Assembly (NCBI GenBank): GCA_043747555.1
Contig: JAYTOY010000006.1
Coordinates: 109,393-173,392, forward strand
Direction: 5' to 3'
Length of the DNA stretch: 64,000 nt
Origin: JAYWDA01 sp043747555
Lineage (GTDB): Bacteria > Bdellovibrionota > Bdellovibrionia > Bdellovibrionales > Bdellovibrionaceae
Part shown: piece by piece, positions 26,538 to 35,434 of the stretch
How positions within the stretch are numbered: position 1 is the stretch's first letter
Layout of the letters: the number at the start of each line of letters is the position of its first letter
Made by a program: the position numbers and the translations under genes
Notes under the pieces: model-generated
What the model was told of the DNA's origin: nothing
What the model saw: the letters and a program-made list of their open reading frames with translations, nothing else
The model's database searches: none

Positions 26538-27538
26538 ATCTTTTTAAGTCTTTCTACTAATTGTGAAAACTCTTCGTCTGAGTAAAATTGGATGGCAATT
26601 TTTCCTGAACCCTTTGAGTAGTCGATCGCTACTTTAGTTCCTAAAAATTTTTGTAATTCTTCAGAAATTCCAGTGATCAGTCGAGCCATAACATTTTCGT
26701 CGACAACTCCTGCCGGGTTGTTTGTTGGCTTAGGAGCAAGTTCGCTCTGCACGCGCTTTTCTAATTTTCGCACGCTTAGTTTTTCTTTGATTGTTATTTT
26801 CGCTAGTTCTTTTTGGCGGCTTGGATTTGGTAATGCCAGTAAGACCTTTGCATGCCCTACGCTTAGCTCTTTCTGAGTGATCATTTTTAAGACTTCTGAT
26901 GGCAATGCCAGCAAGCGAACCGCGTTAGCTATTGTGGCCCGCTCTTTTCCTACTTTATCTGCGACCTGTTGTTGGGAAAGGCTGAATTCTTGAATCAGTC
27001 TTTGATAAGCCTCAGCTTCTTCGATTGGATTTAAATCTTCGCGCTGAATATTTTCAACTAAAGCGAGTTCTAAAGCCTCTTGGTCGCGGAATTCCCGCAA
27101 AATAACTGGAACTTCATGTAAGCCTGCCATCTGCGCCGCTCGCCATCTTCTTTCTCCGGCGATAATTTCAAAGGTATCGCCTTTTTTTCTGGCAACGATG
27201 GGCTGTAAAATTCCATTTGATTTAATAGACACAGATAGTTCTTGCAGAGTTTCTTTTGAAAACTCTTGCCGAGGCTGATAGTGGCCTGGTTTTAATTTAT
27301 CGACTGCAATTTTCCAAATTCGATCTTGGGCCGCAGCGGCTGGAACAACAATAGTCGGTGCAATTTGGGGAGTCGTCGTCGCAGCCGTGGGGATTGAAAC
27401 AACTTTAGGCGCCTGGGGGAGGGGCGATGCTGTTGATTTGTTGGTGTCAGGAGCTTCTTCTGAACCACCCAGCAAGGATCCAAGCCCACGCCCAAGCCCA
27501 CGCTTTTTGTTTTGCAAATCTGGAGTATTATTAAGCAT
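26534..27538 (-). CDS. parB: Chromosome partitioning protein ParB
   Basis: ParB is a CTP-dependent DNA clamp that loads at parS. The 334 residues show the N-terminal ParA-activating basic motif KKRGLGRGLGSLLG (11-24), a low-complexity Pro/Ala/Thr linker (about 30-70), the CTP-binding core with PGHYQPR and GERRWRAAQ (128-136), the HTH domain (SLSQQQVADKVGKERATIAN) and a C-terminal dimer domain. Its cognate parS sites lie about 0.9 and 1.4 kb away. It overlaps parA by 8 bp and bactofilin by 4 bp. Confidence 0.96.
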   Translation of the reverse strand: MLNNTPDLQNKKRGLGRGLGSLLGGSEEAPDTNKSTASPLPQAPKVVSIPTAATTTPQIAPTIVVPAAAAQDRIWKIAVDKLKPGHYQPRQEFSKETLQELSVSIKSNGILQPIVARKKGDTFEIIAGERRWRAAQMAGLHEVPVILREFRDQEALELALVENIQREDLNPIEEAEAYQRLIQEFSLSQQQVADKVGKERATIANAVRLLALPSEVLKMITQKELSVGHAKVLLALPNPSRQKELAKITIKEKLSVRKLEKRVQSELAPKPTNNPAGVVDENVMARLITGISEELQKFLGTKVAIDYSKGSGKIAIQFYSDEEFSQLVERLKKI

Positions 27539-28343
27539 TTGCTTCTCCTAAAGATGGGGAATTGTTTTGTGCTTGCGGTTGAGTCCTGATGATTACTTCT
27601 TTGGCTAACTCATGATATTTTTGGGCACCGATGGATTTCGAATCATATTTAAAGATAGATTGTCCATGGCTAGGAGCTTCGCTTAATCGAACATTTCTAG
27701 GGATAATTGCGGCAAAAACTTTGTCCGCGAAATGATTTCTAATTTCAGTCACAACCTGATGACTTAGATTATTTCGCGTATCAAACATAGTTAATACGAT
27801 GCCTTCAATATGAAGATTTGGATTCAAACTTTTCTTAACTAAGCCTGCTGTATTTAAAAGTTGGCTTAACCCCTCCAACGCAAAATATTCGCACTGTAAC
27901 GGAACTAAAAAGCTATTGGCAGCAGACAAAGCGTTTAAGGTCAGGAGACCTAATGACGGCGGACAATCGATGATCACATAGTCATACTGGTCATGGATAG
28001 TCTGAAGAGCCGACTTCAGGCGAAATTCACGCTGAGGAATATCCACAAGCTCTATTTCTGCACCAACTAAGTCTGGCGTTGCTGGTAGAATGCTCAAATT
28101 AGGTTCGCTGGTGAGCTGGATAGTCTCTGCCATGGTCTTTTCGCCAATAAGAACGTGGTAAACGTTATTATCTTGTGAGTCATAGCGCTTAATTCCCAAT
28201 CCGCTAGAGGCATTTCCCTGTGGGTCCATATCTACTATTAGGACTTGCTTACCCAGGCTAGCCAATGCGGAAGAAAGATTTATTGATGTCGTTGTCTTAC
28301 CAACTCCACCTTTTTGATTGGCAATACAGATGATTTTTGTCAT
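27531..28343 (-). CDS. parA: Chromosome partitioning ATPase ParA (Soj)
   Basis: This 270-residue deviant Walker A ATPase has KGGVGKTTTSINLS (11-24), IVDMDPQGN and IIDCPPSLGLLTLNAL. ParA-ATP binds DNA nonspecifically and moves ParB-parS complexes. Its ATG is preceded by GGAGG and overlaps (ATGA) the stop of a possible 23-codon leader frame at 28340-28411. It is separated from rsmG, its usual neighbour, by the parS-flanked lipoprotein gene. Confidence 0.96.
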   Translation of the reverse strand: MTKIICIANQKGGVGKTTTSINLSSALASLGKQVLIVDMDPQGNASSGLGIKRYDSQDNNVYHVLIGEKTMAETIQLTSEPNLSILPATPDLVGAEIELVDIPQREFRLKSALQTIHDQYDYVIIDCPPSLGLLTLNALSAANSFLVPLQCEYFALEGLSQLLNTAGLVKKSLNPNLHIEGIVLTMFDTRNNLSHQVVTEIRNHFADKVFAAIIPRNVRLSEAPSHGQSIFKYDSKSIGAQKYHELAKEVIIRTQPQAQNNSPSLGEANA

Positions 28344-28411
28344 TCAGCCTCCATTGAGCTAATTTTTAAGAGTTTCGGCGTATTGCGCAAGATATTCTTT
28401 AATTTCAACAT
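28340..28411 (-). CDS. Possible 23-codon leader ORF coupled to parA
   Basis: A short frame starts at ATG 28411, encodes a basic peptide (MLKLKNILRNTPKLL and onward) and ends in TGA overlapping the parA start as ATGA. No good ribosome binding site precedes it. It could be a coupled leader peptide or chance. There is no similarity to judge by. Confidence 0.25.
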   Translation of the reverse strand: MLKLKNILRNTPKLLKISSMEAE

Positions 28412-28441
28412 GGTGCTCAGGTTTTTTTCTGCATATTCCGA

Positions 28442-28457
28442 TGTTCCACGTGGAACA
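28442..28457. promoter_or_regulatory. parS: parS site 1
   Basis: A perfect 16-bp palindrome, TGTTCCACGTGGAACA, matches the ParB-binding parS consensus. One further pair of bases extends the palindrome on each side. The final A is also the first base of the lipoprotein start codon, so a ParB clamp loading here would cover that gene's translation-initiation region. Confidence 0.95.
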
Positions 28458-28948
28458 TGAAACGATTTTTTATGCTTTTTCTGCCATTATTGCTTTTTTC
28501 CTGTAATAAACCGGAACCCAACCCGGAATTAGCGGATCCTATTTATCTGGAATTCAAAACCCAGCAAGATTTATCAAAAAAGGCTATCGCCGAAGCTGAA
28601 AAGACTTTAATTGAAAAGAAAGCGGACCTGGATAAGGTTAAGCCCCAAACCGGGCAAATCAAGTATGCACAAAAAAGATTATGGGATACTCAAAGAACGC
28701 TAGATTCCCTTATTCAGCAGGAAAAGTATTGGACCATCAGAATTAAAGAACGCGAACAGGTTGCCAGATCTGAATACATGAAAGCCTTCAACGCTGGAAA
28801 AACATGGCCTGATCCCAAGGAATTTCAAGAATATAGTACGGAAAAGCGCCTTCGGGAAGCTAGGCTTCAGTGGGACACCAAAGAACGAATTGAAAAGTTT
28901 AAAATCGAATCTACAAAAAATTCAAAAGAGATCAAGCCCAGCGAGTAA
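28457..28948 (+). CDS. Hypothetical lipoprotein bracketed by two parS sites
   Basis: This 163-residue protein has a lipoprotein signal (MKRFFMLFLPLLLFSC, lipobox Cys at 16) followed by a highly charged, almost entirely helical chain with heptad-like spacing (about 35-120), suggesting a periplasmic coiled coil tethered to a membrane. I know no functional family. It is the only plus-strand gene between oligopeptidase-side atpF' and dnaA on this arm, opposing parA and rsmG. The start codon overlaps parS site 1, and its stop codon abuts the extended palindrome of parS site 2. The GTGGAA within parS is the only possible Shine-Dalgarno. Expression level and role are unknown. Confidence 0.72.
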   Translation: MKRFFMLFLPLLLFSCNKPEPNPELADPIYLEFKTQQDLSKKAIAEAEKTLIEKKADLDKVKPQTGQIKYAQKRLWDTQRTLDSLIQQEKYWTIRIKEREQVARSEYMKAFNAGKTWPDPKEFQEYSTEKRLREARLQWDTKERIEKFKIESTKNSKEIKPSE

Positions 28949-28949
28949 T

Positions 28950-28965
28950 TGTTCCACGTGGAACA
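28950..28965. promoter_or_regulatory. parS: parS site 2
   Basis: A second exact copy of TGTTCCACGTGGAACA lies 508 bp from the first. Here the palindrome extends three more bases on each side (28947-28968), touching the lipoprotein stop codon on one side and the rsmG stop codon on the other. It fills the whole gap between two convergent genes. Confidence 0.95.
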
Positions 28966-28966
28966 A

Positions 28967-29626
28967 TTATGCAATCTTGACGGTTTTAATAATGGCAAAC
29001 TTTGATTCCCCAATGGGAAGCTTATAAAGCTTTACTAAAGTAGGGGTCCAAACCGAACAAAGCTGAGTGGGAATTTCGCCGACTTCGCCAGACCAATTAT
29101 CACCTTTGATATGATAAAAGGCTCCACCAACAGGGACAACCCTGCGGCTTAAGAGAATTGATTTAGAAATATTAGATAGTCCTCGTGCCATACAAGCTTG
29201 AACAGAATTAGCTGGCAGACTTTCCAGTGCAATACAGCGCGCCAAAACATTTTTTAAACCAAGAAGGTCGGCCGCACTTTTTAGAAATTCGATTTTTTTT
29301 ACATCGTTATCTATTAGAATAACCTTCACTTTAGGGAATAAAATTGCATAAACAATCCCAGGAAAACCATTGCCACTGCCGAAATCATAAATTTCTTGAA
29401 GAGCTGGATTTGCGTCCTGAATGATTCTGCAAGCCAAAATACTATCGGCAAAATGAATCGCATCAGCCAAAAATATAGTTTTCACAGAAATTAAATTAAC
29501 AGCCTTATTGGCCTTCATTAACTCGTCGCGGTATCTTTTAAGTTTATCTTGAATATCTTTCGATAGGTCTGGAAACCATGCGTCAATTCTCCAGTGAACG
29601 ATCGCGCTCGCCTGTTCTTCCATCAA
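28967..29626 (-). CDS. rsmG: 16S rRNA (guanine-N7) methyltransferase RsmG
   Basis: RsmG methylates G527 of 16S rRNA. The 219-residue protein has the SAM-binding motif YDFGSGNGFPGIVYAILFP (about 93-111) and the following acidic strand VILIDNDVKKIEFL. Its start region overlaps the end of mnmG by 44 bp, as is common for this pair. Its stop lies at the edge of parS site 2. Confidence 0.93.
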   Translation of the reverse strand: MMEEQASAIVHWRIDAWFPDLSKDIQDKLKRYRDELMKANKAVNLISVKTIFLADAIHFADSILACRIIQDANPALQEIYDFGSGNGFPGIVYAILFPKVKVILIDNDVKKIEFLKSAADLLGLKNVLARCIALESLPANSVQACMARGLSNISKSILLSRRVVPVGGAFYHIKGDNWSGEVGEIPTQLCSVWTPTLVKLYKLPIGESKFAIIKTVKIA

Positions 29627-31505
29627 GAGACAACTCCTTCAATTTGCGGTGCCCTTTTAAGAATATGATTATAGCCTGAACGGCCGAAGGATTCACACCA
29701 CTAATGCGCTGAGCTTGTCCCAAAGTCCTAGGCCGAACTTGATTTAATTTTTGCACTTCTTCATTGGATAAACCGCGAACCAAAAAATAGTCTAACTCCT
29801 GCGGAAGAAGGTATTCCTCAAGGCGCTTTGATTGTTCGATCAGCTCAAGCTGCCTTTTGATATAACCCGAGTACTTAACTTCAATTTCCACCGGCTCCGA
29901 GATTAAAGCGTCATCAATAAAATCAAAACCAAGCCGTGAAAGTAGCGCACAAGAAACTTCAGGGCGCCTAAGTATCTCTTCAAAAGTATTTGGTTTTAGT
30001 AAAACTGTGCTGCCTACACTCAGCAACTTTGTCTGCGTTTCTGGGTTCGGAAATAACCTTTCCGTACGCAACCGATGCAAAAGCTCGCTGCGCCCTCGAC
30101 GAATGACCTGAAGCTTCTCGTTTTGGCCCTCAGGGGCTAAACCCAATTTTTCAGATACGTCAGATAACCTATCGATAGTATTATCTTCTCTTAAAACTAA
30201 CCTGTGTTCCGCGCGGGAGGTAAACATACGATAGGGTTCGCGAGTTCCCTTTGTCACAAGATCGTCGATTAAAACACCGATATACGCTTGATGTCTTTCC
30301 AAAATAAATTCTGGCCTGTCTAAAATAGAATGCGCAGCATTTACTCCAGCAATAAAACCTTGTACAGCGGCTTCTTCATAACCAGAAGTTCCGTTAATTT
30401 GACCCGCTAAAAATAAATTAGAAATCGTTCTGGTTTCAAGGCGATGCCAAATTTGTGTGGGCTCAATAAAATCATATTCTACCGCGTAGCCTGGCCGAAC
30501 AATTTTAACATTCTCTAAGCCAGGAATTGTTTTTAAAAACTCTTCCTGAACCTCTTCGGGTAAACTTGTAGAAATACCCTGCAAATAAATCAAATCTGAA
30601 TTCAGGCCTTCGGGCTCCAAAAAAGTTTGATGGGAAGCTCGTTCTGCAAATCGCGTCACTTTGTCTTCGATACTCGGGCAATACCTTGGTCCAGTGCCCT
30701 CGATAATGCCGCAGTACATAGGCGACTTGTCTAAGTTCCTGCGAATAATGTCATGGGTTTCTTCCGTTGTTCTTGAAAGATAACAGGCAATCTGCGGAAG
30801 TTTAAGATTTGCGCTTGAACGAACACTAAATGGGAATATTTTTTCATCGCCGTATTGAGGAATTGTTTTACTCCAATCAATACTGCTTTTTAAAAGCCTT
30901 GGCGGCGTTCCTGTTTTTAAACGCTGAACCGTAAATCCAAATTCAGAAAGCTGATCCGATAAACCAATTGAAGCTTTGTCGCCGACGCGTCCGCCGGCAG
31001 ATTGCTTTAAACCGATATGCATAACACCGTTCATAAAAGTTCCGGTCGTCACGATCACTTTTTTTGAAAAAATCTCTGAGCCATCTTGTAAAACAACACC
31101 ACAACAAACCGAATCTTTTAAGATCAGTCTTTTAACTTCACCTTCGCGTACAGACAGATTTGGCTGAAGGGATAAAGTTTTTGTCATCAGTTCGGAGTAA
31201 AGATGCTTATCATTTTGCACTCGCGTGCCACGCACGGCTGGACCCTTCGAGGAATTAAGTCGCTTATATTGAATACATGTTTCATCAGCGGCAAAACCCA
31301 TTTCACCGCCTAGAACATCAAGTTCTCGAACCATGTGGCCTTTTGCAAGGCCACCGATTGAGGGATTACAGCTCATGTACGAAATTCGAGATATATTTGT
31401 TGTTACAACCAGTGTCTGCATTCCAAGGCGTGACGATGACAGGGCGGCTTCAGCTCCAGCGTGTCCAGCCCCCACAACAATGATGTCAAAATCAACAAAA
31501 CGCAT
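29583..31505 (-). CDS. mnmG: tRNA uridine 5-carboxymethylaminomethyl modification enzyme MnmG (GidA)
   Basis: MnmG works with MnmE to modify the wobble uridine of certain tRNAs. The 640-residue FAD protein has the dinucleotide-binding motif VGAGHAGAEAAL (11-22), SCNPSIGGLAKGH and the Cys-containing PMYCGIIEGTGPRYCPSIEDK. Length is normal. It lies between mnmE and rsmG on the minus strand. Confidence 0.97.
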   Translation of the reverse strand: MRFVDFDIIVVGAGHAGAEAALSSSRLGMQTLVVTTNISRISYMSCNPSIGGLAKGHMVRELDVLGGEMGFAADETCIQYKRLNSSKGPAVRGTRVQNDKHLYSELMTKTLSLQPNLSVREGEVKRLILKDSVCCGVVLQDGSEIFSKKVIVTTGTFMNGVMHIGLKQSAGGRVGDKASIGLSDQLSEFGFTVQRLKTGTPPRLLKSSIDWSKTIPQYGDEKIFPFSVRSSANLKLPQIACYLSRTTEETHDIIRRNLDKSPMYCGIIEGTGPRYCPSIEDKVTRFAERASHQTFLEPEGLNSDLIYLQGISTSLPEEVQEEFLKTIPGLENVKIVRPGYAVEYDFIEPTQIWHRLETRTISNLFLAGQINGTSGYEEAAVQGFIAGVNAAHSILDRPEFILERHQAYIGVLIDDLVTKGTREPYRMFTSRAEHRLVLREDNTIDRLSDVSEKLGLAPEGQNEKLQVIRRGRSELLHRLRTERLFPNPETQTKLLSVGSTVLLKPNTFEEILRRPEVSCALLSRLGFDFIDDALISEPVEIEVKYSGYIKRQLELIEQSKRLEEYLLPQELDYFLVRGLSNEEVQKLNQVRPRTLGQAQRISGVNPSAVQAIIIFLKGHRKLKELSLDGRTGERDRSLEN

Positions 31506-31531
31506 GAATCATTCTTTCTGGTACTTATCGG

Positions 31532-32953
31532 TTACTTGCCAATACAAAATTCTTTAAAAACTCGATCCATAATTTGATCGTCAAATCTTTTTCCTAAAAC
31601 TTCCTGCAAAGCCATTAAGCTTTGTTTTAAATCCAAAGCTAAAAACTCGCTGCCTGCTCCCGTTTTTAAAATCTCAAGACTTGTGGTAATAAGCTTTAAT
31701 GCCTGACTTAACGATTCAAAGTGCCTTGCTTGCACAAGTAAAACTGGGTTTTCAATATCTTGGGACTTAATCTTTTTTAATAACTTTTCCAAAATTTGAG
31801 CTCTTGTCTTCTTATCAAAAGAGCTGACCTGCAACACGTGTGAATTGAGAAAACCCACAGGATCCGACAGTTCTTTAAAATTTTTACACTTTCTAAGCGG
31901 CTCTATGGCCTGCAACCCCTGACCTTGCGCCAAGTCTGATTTATTCACCAAAATAAGGGTTTGTTTCAAATCTAAAGATTCAAAAATCTCAAGCTCTTCG
32001 GAATCTAGAGGACGTTGTGCTTCCAGAACAAACAGCAAGAAGTCTGCGCCCTGAATAGTCGCTTTTGTCTTTTCGATACCAATTTTTTCAACGGCGTCCT
32101 GGGAATCCCTTCGCAAGCCGGCCGTATCTAATAACGAAAATTTATGCTCTTTAAAAATCGTCTCCGCAGAGACAACATCCCGAGTGGTTCCCGGAATATC
32201 AGTTACAATCGCACGATCGTCTTCAACTAAGGCATTCAGCAGGCTTGATTTTCCAACATTTGGGCGACCTACCAGCGCAACCCTGATCCCATCTTTTAAA
32301 AGCCGCCCGTATTGATAACTTTCCACAAGCTCTTGCAGGGCTCGGCTAGATAAAACCAGCTTTTTTTGCAACACCGAATGATCAACAACATCAATGCCCT
32401 CGGCTGAGAAATCTATTCCAGCCTCGATATGCGCTAAACACCAGGTCACTTCGGATTCCATATTTTCAAGTGTTTTTGAAAGATCCCCCTTCAATTGCTG
32501 TAAGGCTACTTTCGAAGATTCTTTTGTCTGGCTTTCAATCAAACTAAGAACACTTTCAGCTTGAACCAGATCGATGCGGCCATTGATAAAAGCGCGGTAA
32601 GTGAATTCGCCTCGATCGGCCAATCGAGCCCCTTCGGCCGTTAAATTCTGTAAAATACGCTCGCAAATAATAGGGTTTCCATGACAGGAGACCTCTACGG
32701 AATTTTCCCCAGTAAAAGATCGCCCTTTTGCAAAGAAGGTCGCCATCACTTCATCAATCTCTAAATTGGTACCTTTTTCGATCAATAAACCATAGTAAAC
32801 GCGGTGGCTTTCAACGTCTTCAGGCATAAATGGACAAAGAGCCCGGGCAATGGCCAAGGCTCTATCTCCGCTAATTCTAATGACTGATATTCCGCCGCGA
32901 CCGAAAGGAGTGGCTACGGCGCAGATCGTGTCTTTATCACGATCAACATTCAC
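31532..32953 (-). CDS. mnmE: tRNA modification GTPase MnmE (TrmE)
   Basis: This 473-residue GTPase has an N-terminal formyl-THF-binding domain, a helical domain and an inserted G domain: GRPNVGKS (229-236), the GTTRD switch, DTAGL and NKSD. It ends in the catalytic C-terminal motif CIGK (470-473). It partners with MnmG encoded 26 bp downstream. Confidence 0.97.
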   Translation of the reverse strand: MNVDRDKDTICAVATPFGRGGISVIRISGDRALAIARALCPFMPEDVESHRVYYGLLIEKGTNLEIDEVMATFFAKGRSFTGENSVEVSCHGNPIICERILQNLTAEGARLADRGEFTYRAFINGRIDLVQAESVLSLIESQTKESSKVALQQLKGDLSKTLENMESEVTWCLAHIEAGIDFSAEGIDVVDHSVLQKKLVLSSRALQELVESYQYGRLLKDGIRVALVGRPNVGKSSLLNALVEDDRAIVTDIPGTTRDVVSAETIFKEHKFSLLDTAGLRRDSQDAVEKIGIEKTKATIQGADFLLFVLEAQRPLDSEELEIFESLDLKQTLILVNKSDLAQGQGLQAIEPLRKCKNFKELSDPVGFLNSHVLQVSSFDKKTRAQILEKLLKKIKSQDIENPVLLVQARHFESLSQALKLITTSLEILKTGAGSEFLALDLKQSLMALQEVLGKRFDDQIMDRVFKEFCIGK

Positions 32954-32962
32954 GGAAAACTC

Positions 32963-33523
32963 CTAGTCTTGTATATGAGCGTCTTGATTTGTATCAGGTC
33001 CGCCGTTAGCAGGCCCTTTTGCAGGATAAATTTTAATTTTTTTATAAAGGCCTTCTCCTAAAGAACGGCTTTTTACGCGCGGATCTTTAGAAAGATATTG
33101 ATGCACAACTTTACGATCCTTCGGGGGTAGAGCTCGGTAATAAACTGACCTTCCTTGCTCAATTGCAATTGTTTTTAAACTTTCAGCGCGCTCGATCAGG
33201 GCCGCTTCTGTTTCTTCACGGTAACCACCGCTATCCACTGTAATATTAGTTTTATCTTCAGGAAAATTGTGCTGAATCACCCGCTTAATTAGCAGCTGAA
33301 ATGCATCTAAAACCTGGCCTTTTTTATCTCGCATGATCTCTTCATCGGGACCACTTAAATCGATAGCAATTGTTGTGTATTCGCCATCTTTTTTCTCGGT
33401 AATATCAAAGTCTAAATCTAAACCCGACTTTTCAATTAATCCCTCAAGTGTCTCCTGCACCATTGCTTCAACATTTCCAGCTTTTGGCTTACCGCCGAAA
33501 AGTTTCTTAAAAAAACCCGCCAT
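32963..33523 (-). CDS. jag: KH/R3H-domain RNA-binding protein Jag (KhpB-like)
   Basis: This 186-residue protein has an N-terminal KH-like domain (about 20-100) with KKGQVLDAFQLLIKRV, then an R3H domain (about 115-165) with the characteristic Arg/His spacing (YRALPPKDRKVVHQYLS). It lacks the separate Jag-N domain of Gram-positive homologues. Its position between yidC and mnmE is the conserved one. The short Gly/Asn/Asp-rich tail appears disordered. Confidence 0.88.
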   Translation of the reverse strand: MAGFFKKLFGGKPKAGNVEAMVQETLEGLIEKSGLDLDFDITEKKDGEYTTIAIDLSGPDEEIMRDKKGQVLDAFQLLIKRVIQHNFPEDKTNITVDSGGYREETEAALIERAESLKTIAIEQGRSVYYRALPPKDRKVVHQYLSKDPRVKSRSLGEGLYKKIKIYPAKGPANGGPDTNQDAHIQD

Positions 33524-33571
33524 TTTATCTCCCTCATGCTCATTAAAAGACTTTAGTTAATTAAAAATGTT

Positions 33572-35203
33572 CTACTTTTTTTTAAGCGGCACAACCTGCG
33601 CAACCACTGTTCCCTTGGACGCCTCTTTAACCATAAAATATTGCTGTGAAACCCCGAACACGGCGCTGACCAACATATAAAGCGTCAGACCGCTCGGCAA
33701 ATAAAGCATAAAAACAGAAAAAATAATCGGCATAAACGCTAGAATTTTTGCTTGCGCAGGATCCATAGCGGTCGGAGTTAGCTTTTGTTGGAGGAACATA
33801 GTTACACCCATCAGTATCGGCAAAATAAAGAATTTATCGTGCAGACTTAAATCTTGGATCCAAAACATGAACGGTGCCTGGTAAAGTTCAACACTTGAAC
33901 CGATAACTCGAAAGAGAGCGAAAAAGATTGGAATTTGAAGCAGCATTGGCAGACAGCCCCCCAATGGATTCGCCTTATTTTCTTTCATCAAAAGCATCAT
34001 TTCGCGATTCATTGTCATGGCATCGTCTTTGTATTTTTCGCGAAGCTCTTTAATCAGTGGCTGCACTTTTTGCATCGCTTTCATCGATTTAGTCGACATC
34101 ATATAAAGCGGAAAAACAAAAAGGCGCACCAGCAAAGTTAAAAGAATAATCGCCAGGCCCCAATTCGAGACCCAAGAATAAAAAGTCTTCATCACCATCA
34201 GCATAGGGCGCGCTAAAACTGACAACATCCCAAAATTAATAATCTGTGAAAAATCGGGGTGAATGCCTTCTAAAATATCGATGGATTTAGGCCCAACGAA
34301 AAAAGTCTGACTTAGCTTAATGGCACTTGCTGCTGAAGAAGGTCGGTAGATGAGTTGCGCCAACGCCTCATGACGAGCGTGGTCTGAACTAACGACCAAG
34401 TCAGGCATAATATCAGACTGATCCATAACTGCAGAGGCAAAATACTGTGATGAAACTGAGGCCAAACGAACGGCTTTGTATTCGCCCCGAACGTTTTCCT
34501 TGGCGGCGCTAAAATTTAATAAGTCATTTTTGCCTTCGTGGCCGACAAAGAAATCTTGATGCGCGTAAGAAGGAAACAGAAACGACGTGCTTTCTGAAGC
34601 GTGAATTTTTTCAGGGATAATTATATCAAGCGCTTCATCCTTTGGGTTTTTTAGTTCAACGGTGCTGACGAAAGATTGCTTTGTTTCGTCATAAGCAATT
34701 TCCCGGATTACTGTCATACCGTTGGCATCAGCCGTCCCAACATAGTGACCAGGCGCTTTTTCAGACATTTCAAAATTAAGTGCTTGTTGGTTTTTATTTA
34801 AGCGCATCTCAAACAAAGAGTGGTTCTCTGAAATCGCCATCTGAATGGGCTTCTTATCTCGGTCTGTAAAAGTCTTTAGGGTGACGTTTTTTAATCCCAT
34901 GCCCGCGCTTGAAATATTAAAGCTGATTTTTTGGCCTTCAAAATGAAGAACTTTTGCTGGCGCAGCTGGAGCTGCTTTAATTTCTTTAGAATCCGTCGAT
35001 AAAACCGCGGCCGCTGTGTTGGCTTTGTCTTCTGAGCTGACGCCCGCCGCAGGGGCTTCAGTCTGTCCTTGCGTGACGATCTCTTTCGGTTTTGGAGGGT
35101 AATTTTTTGCCATAAACCACTGCCAGAATACGAAAAAAGCGCCAATAATTACGATCGCAAGTAAGCCTTTACCATCACCAAATGGGCTTTTTTGTTCATT
35201 CAT
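33572..35203 (-). CDS. yidC: Membrane protein insertase YidC
   Basis: This 543-residue Gram-negative-type YidC has an N-terminal anchor (about 14-32), an Ala-rich linker, a large periplasmic beta domain (about 80-335) and the conserved five-helix insertase core (about 350-530). In the core, NWGLAIILLTLLVRLFVFPL supplies the groove arginine, and the segment KANPLGGCLPMLLQIPIFFALF is diagnostic. It inserts membrane proteins alone or with SecYEG. It starts directly after the yidD stop. Confidence 0.96.
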   Translation of the reverse strand: MNEQKSPFGDGKGLLAIVIIGAFFVFWQWFMAKNYPPKPKEIVTQGQTEAPAAGVSSEDKANTAAAVLSTDSKEIKAAPAAPAKVLHFEGQKISFNISSAGMGLKNVTLKTFTDRDKKPIQMAISENHSLFEMRLNKNQQALNFEMSEKAPGHYVGTADANGMTVIREIAYDETKQSFVSTVELKNPKDEALDIIIPEKIHASESTSFLFPSYAHQDFFVGHEGKNDLLNFSAAKENVRGEYKAVRLASVSSQYFASAVMDQSDIMPDLVVSSDHARHEALAQLIYRPSSAASAIKLSQTFFVGPKSIDILEGIHPDFSQIINFGMLSVLARPMLMVMKTFYSWVSNWGLAIILLTLLVRLFVFPLYMMSTKSMKAMQKVQPLIKELREKYKDDAMTMNREMMLLMKENKANPLGGCLPMLLQIPIFFALFRVIGSSVELYQAPFMFWIQDLSLHDKFFILPILMGVTMFLQQKLTPTAMDPAQAKILAFMPIIFSVFMLYLPSGLTLYMLVSAVFGVSQQYFMVKEASKGTVVAQVVPLKKK

Positions 35204-35434
35204 TTAAAGCATTTCCTTTGCGCCTTGTGGAACAGGATCGTAACCGAACGGTCCCAGAGGATGACATTTTGATAGTCTAATTATTATTAATTTTAGAGCT
35301 GTAAAAAAAGACTGCGTTTGGGCCGCTTCTACAGCATATGCCGAGCACGAGGGTTCAAATCGACAACTGCCGCCCAAAAAGGTCGTTCCGAAGCTGCGAT
35401 AAATTCCTAAAACAAAAATTAAGCTTTTATTCAT
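35204..35434 (-). CDS. yidD: Membrane protein insertion efficiency factor YidD
   Basis: This 76-residue protein has the family motif GGSCRFEPSCSAYAVEA and the C-terminal CHPLGPFGYDPVP. The open frame extends to 35623 inside rnpA, but the ATG at 35434 gives the family's normal length and begins with the conserved MNKSLIFVLGIYR. It overlaps rnpA by 8 bp. Confidence 0.93.
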   Translation of the reverse strand: MNKSLIFVLGIYRSFGTTFLGGSCRFEPSCSAYAVEAAQTQSFFTALKLIIIRLSKCHPLGPFGYDPVPQGAKEML

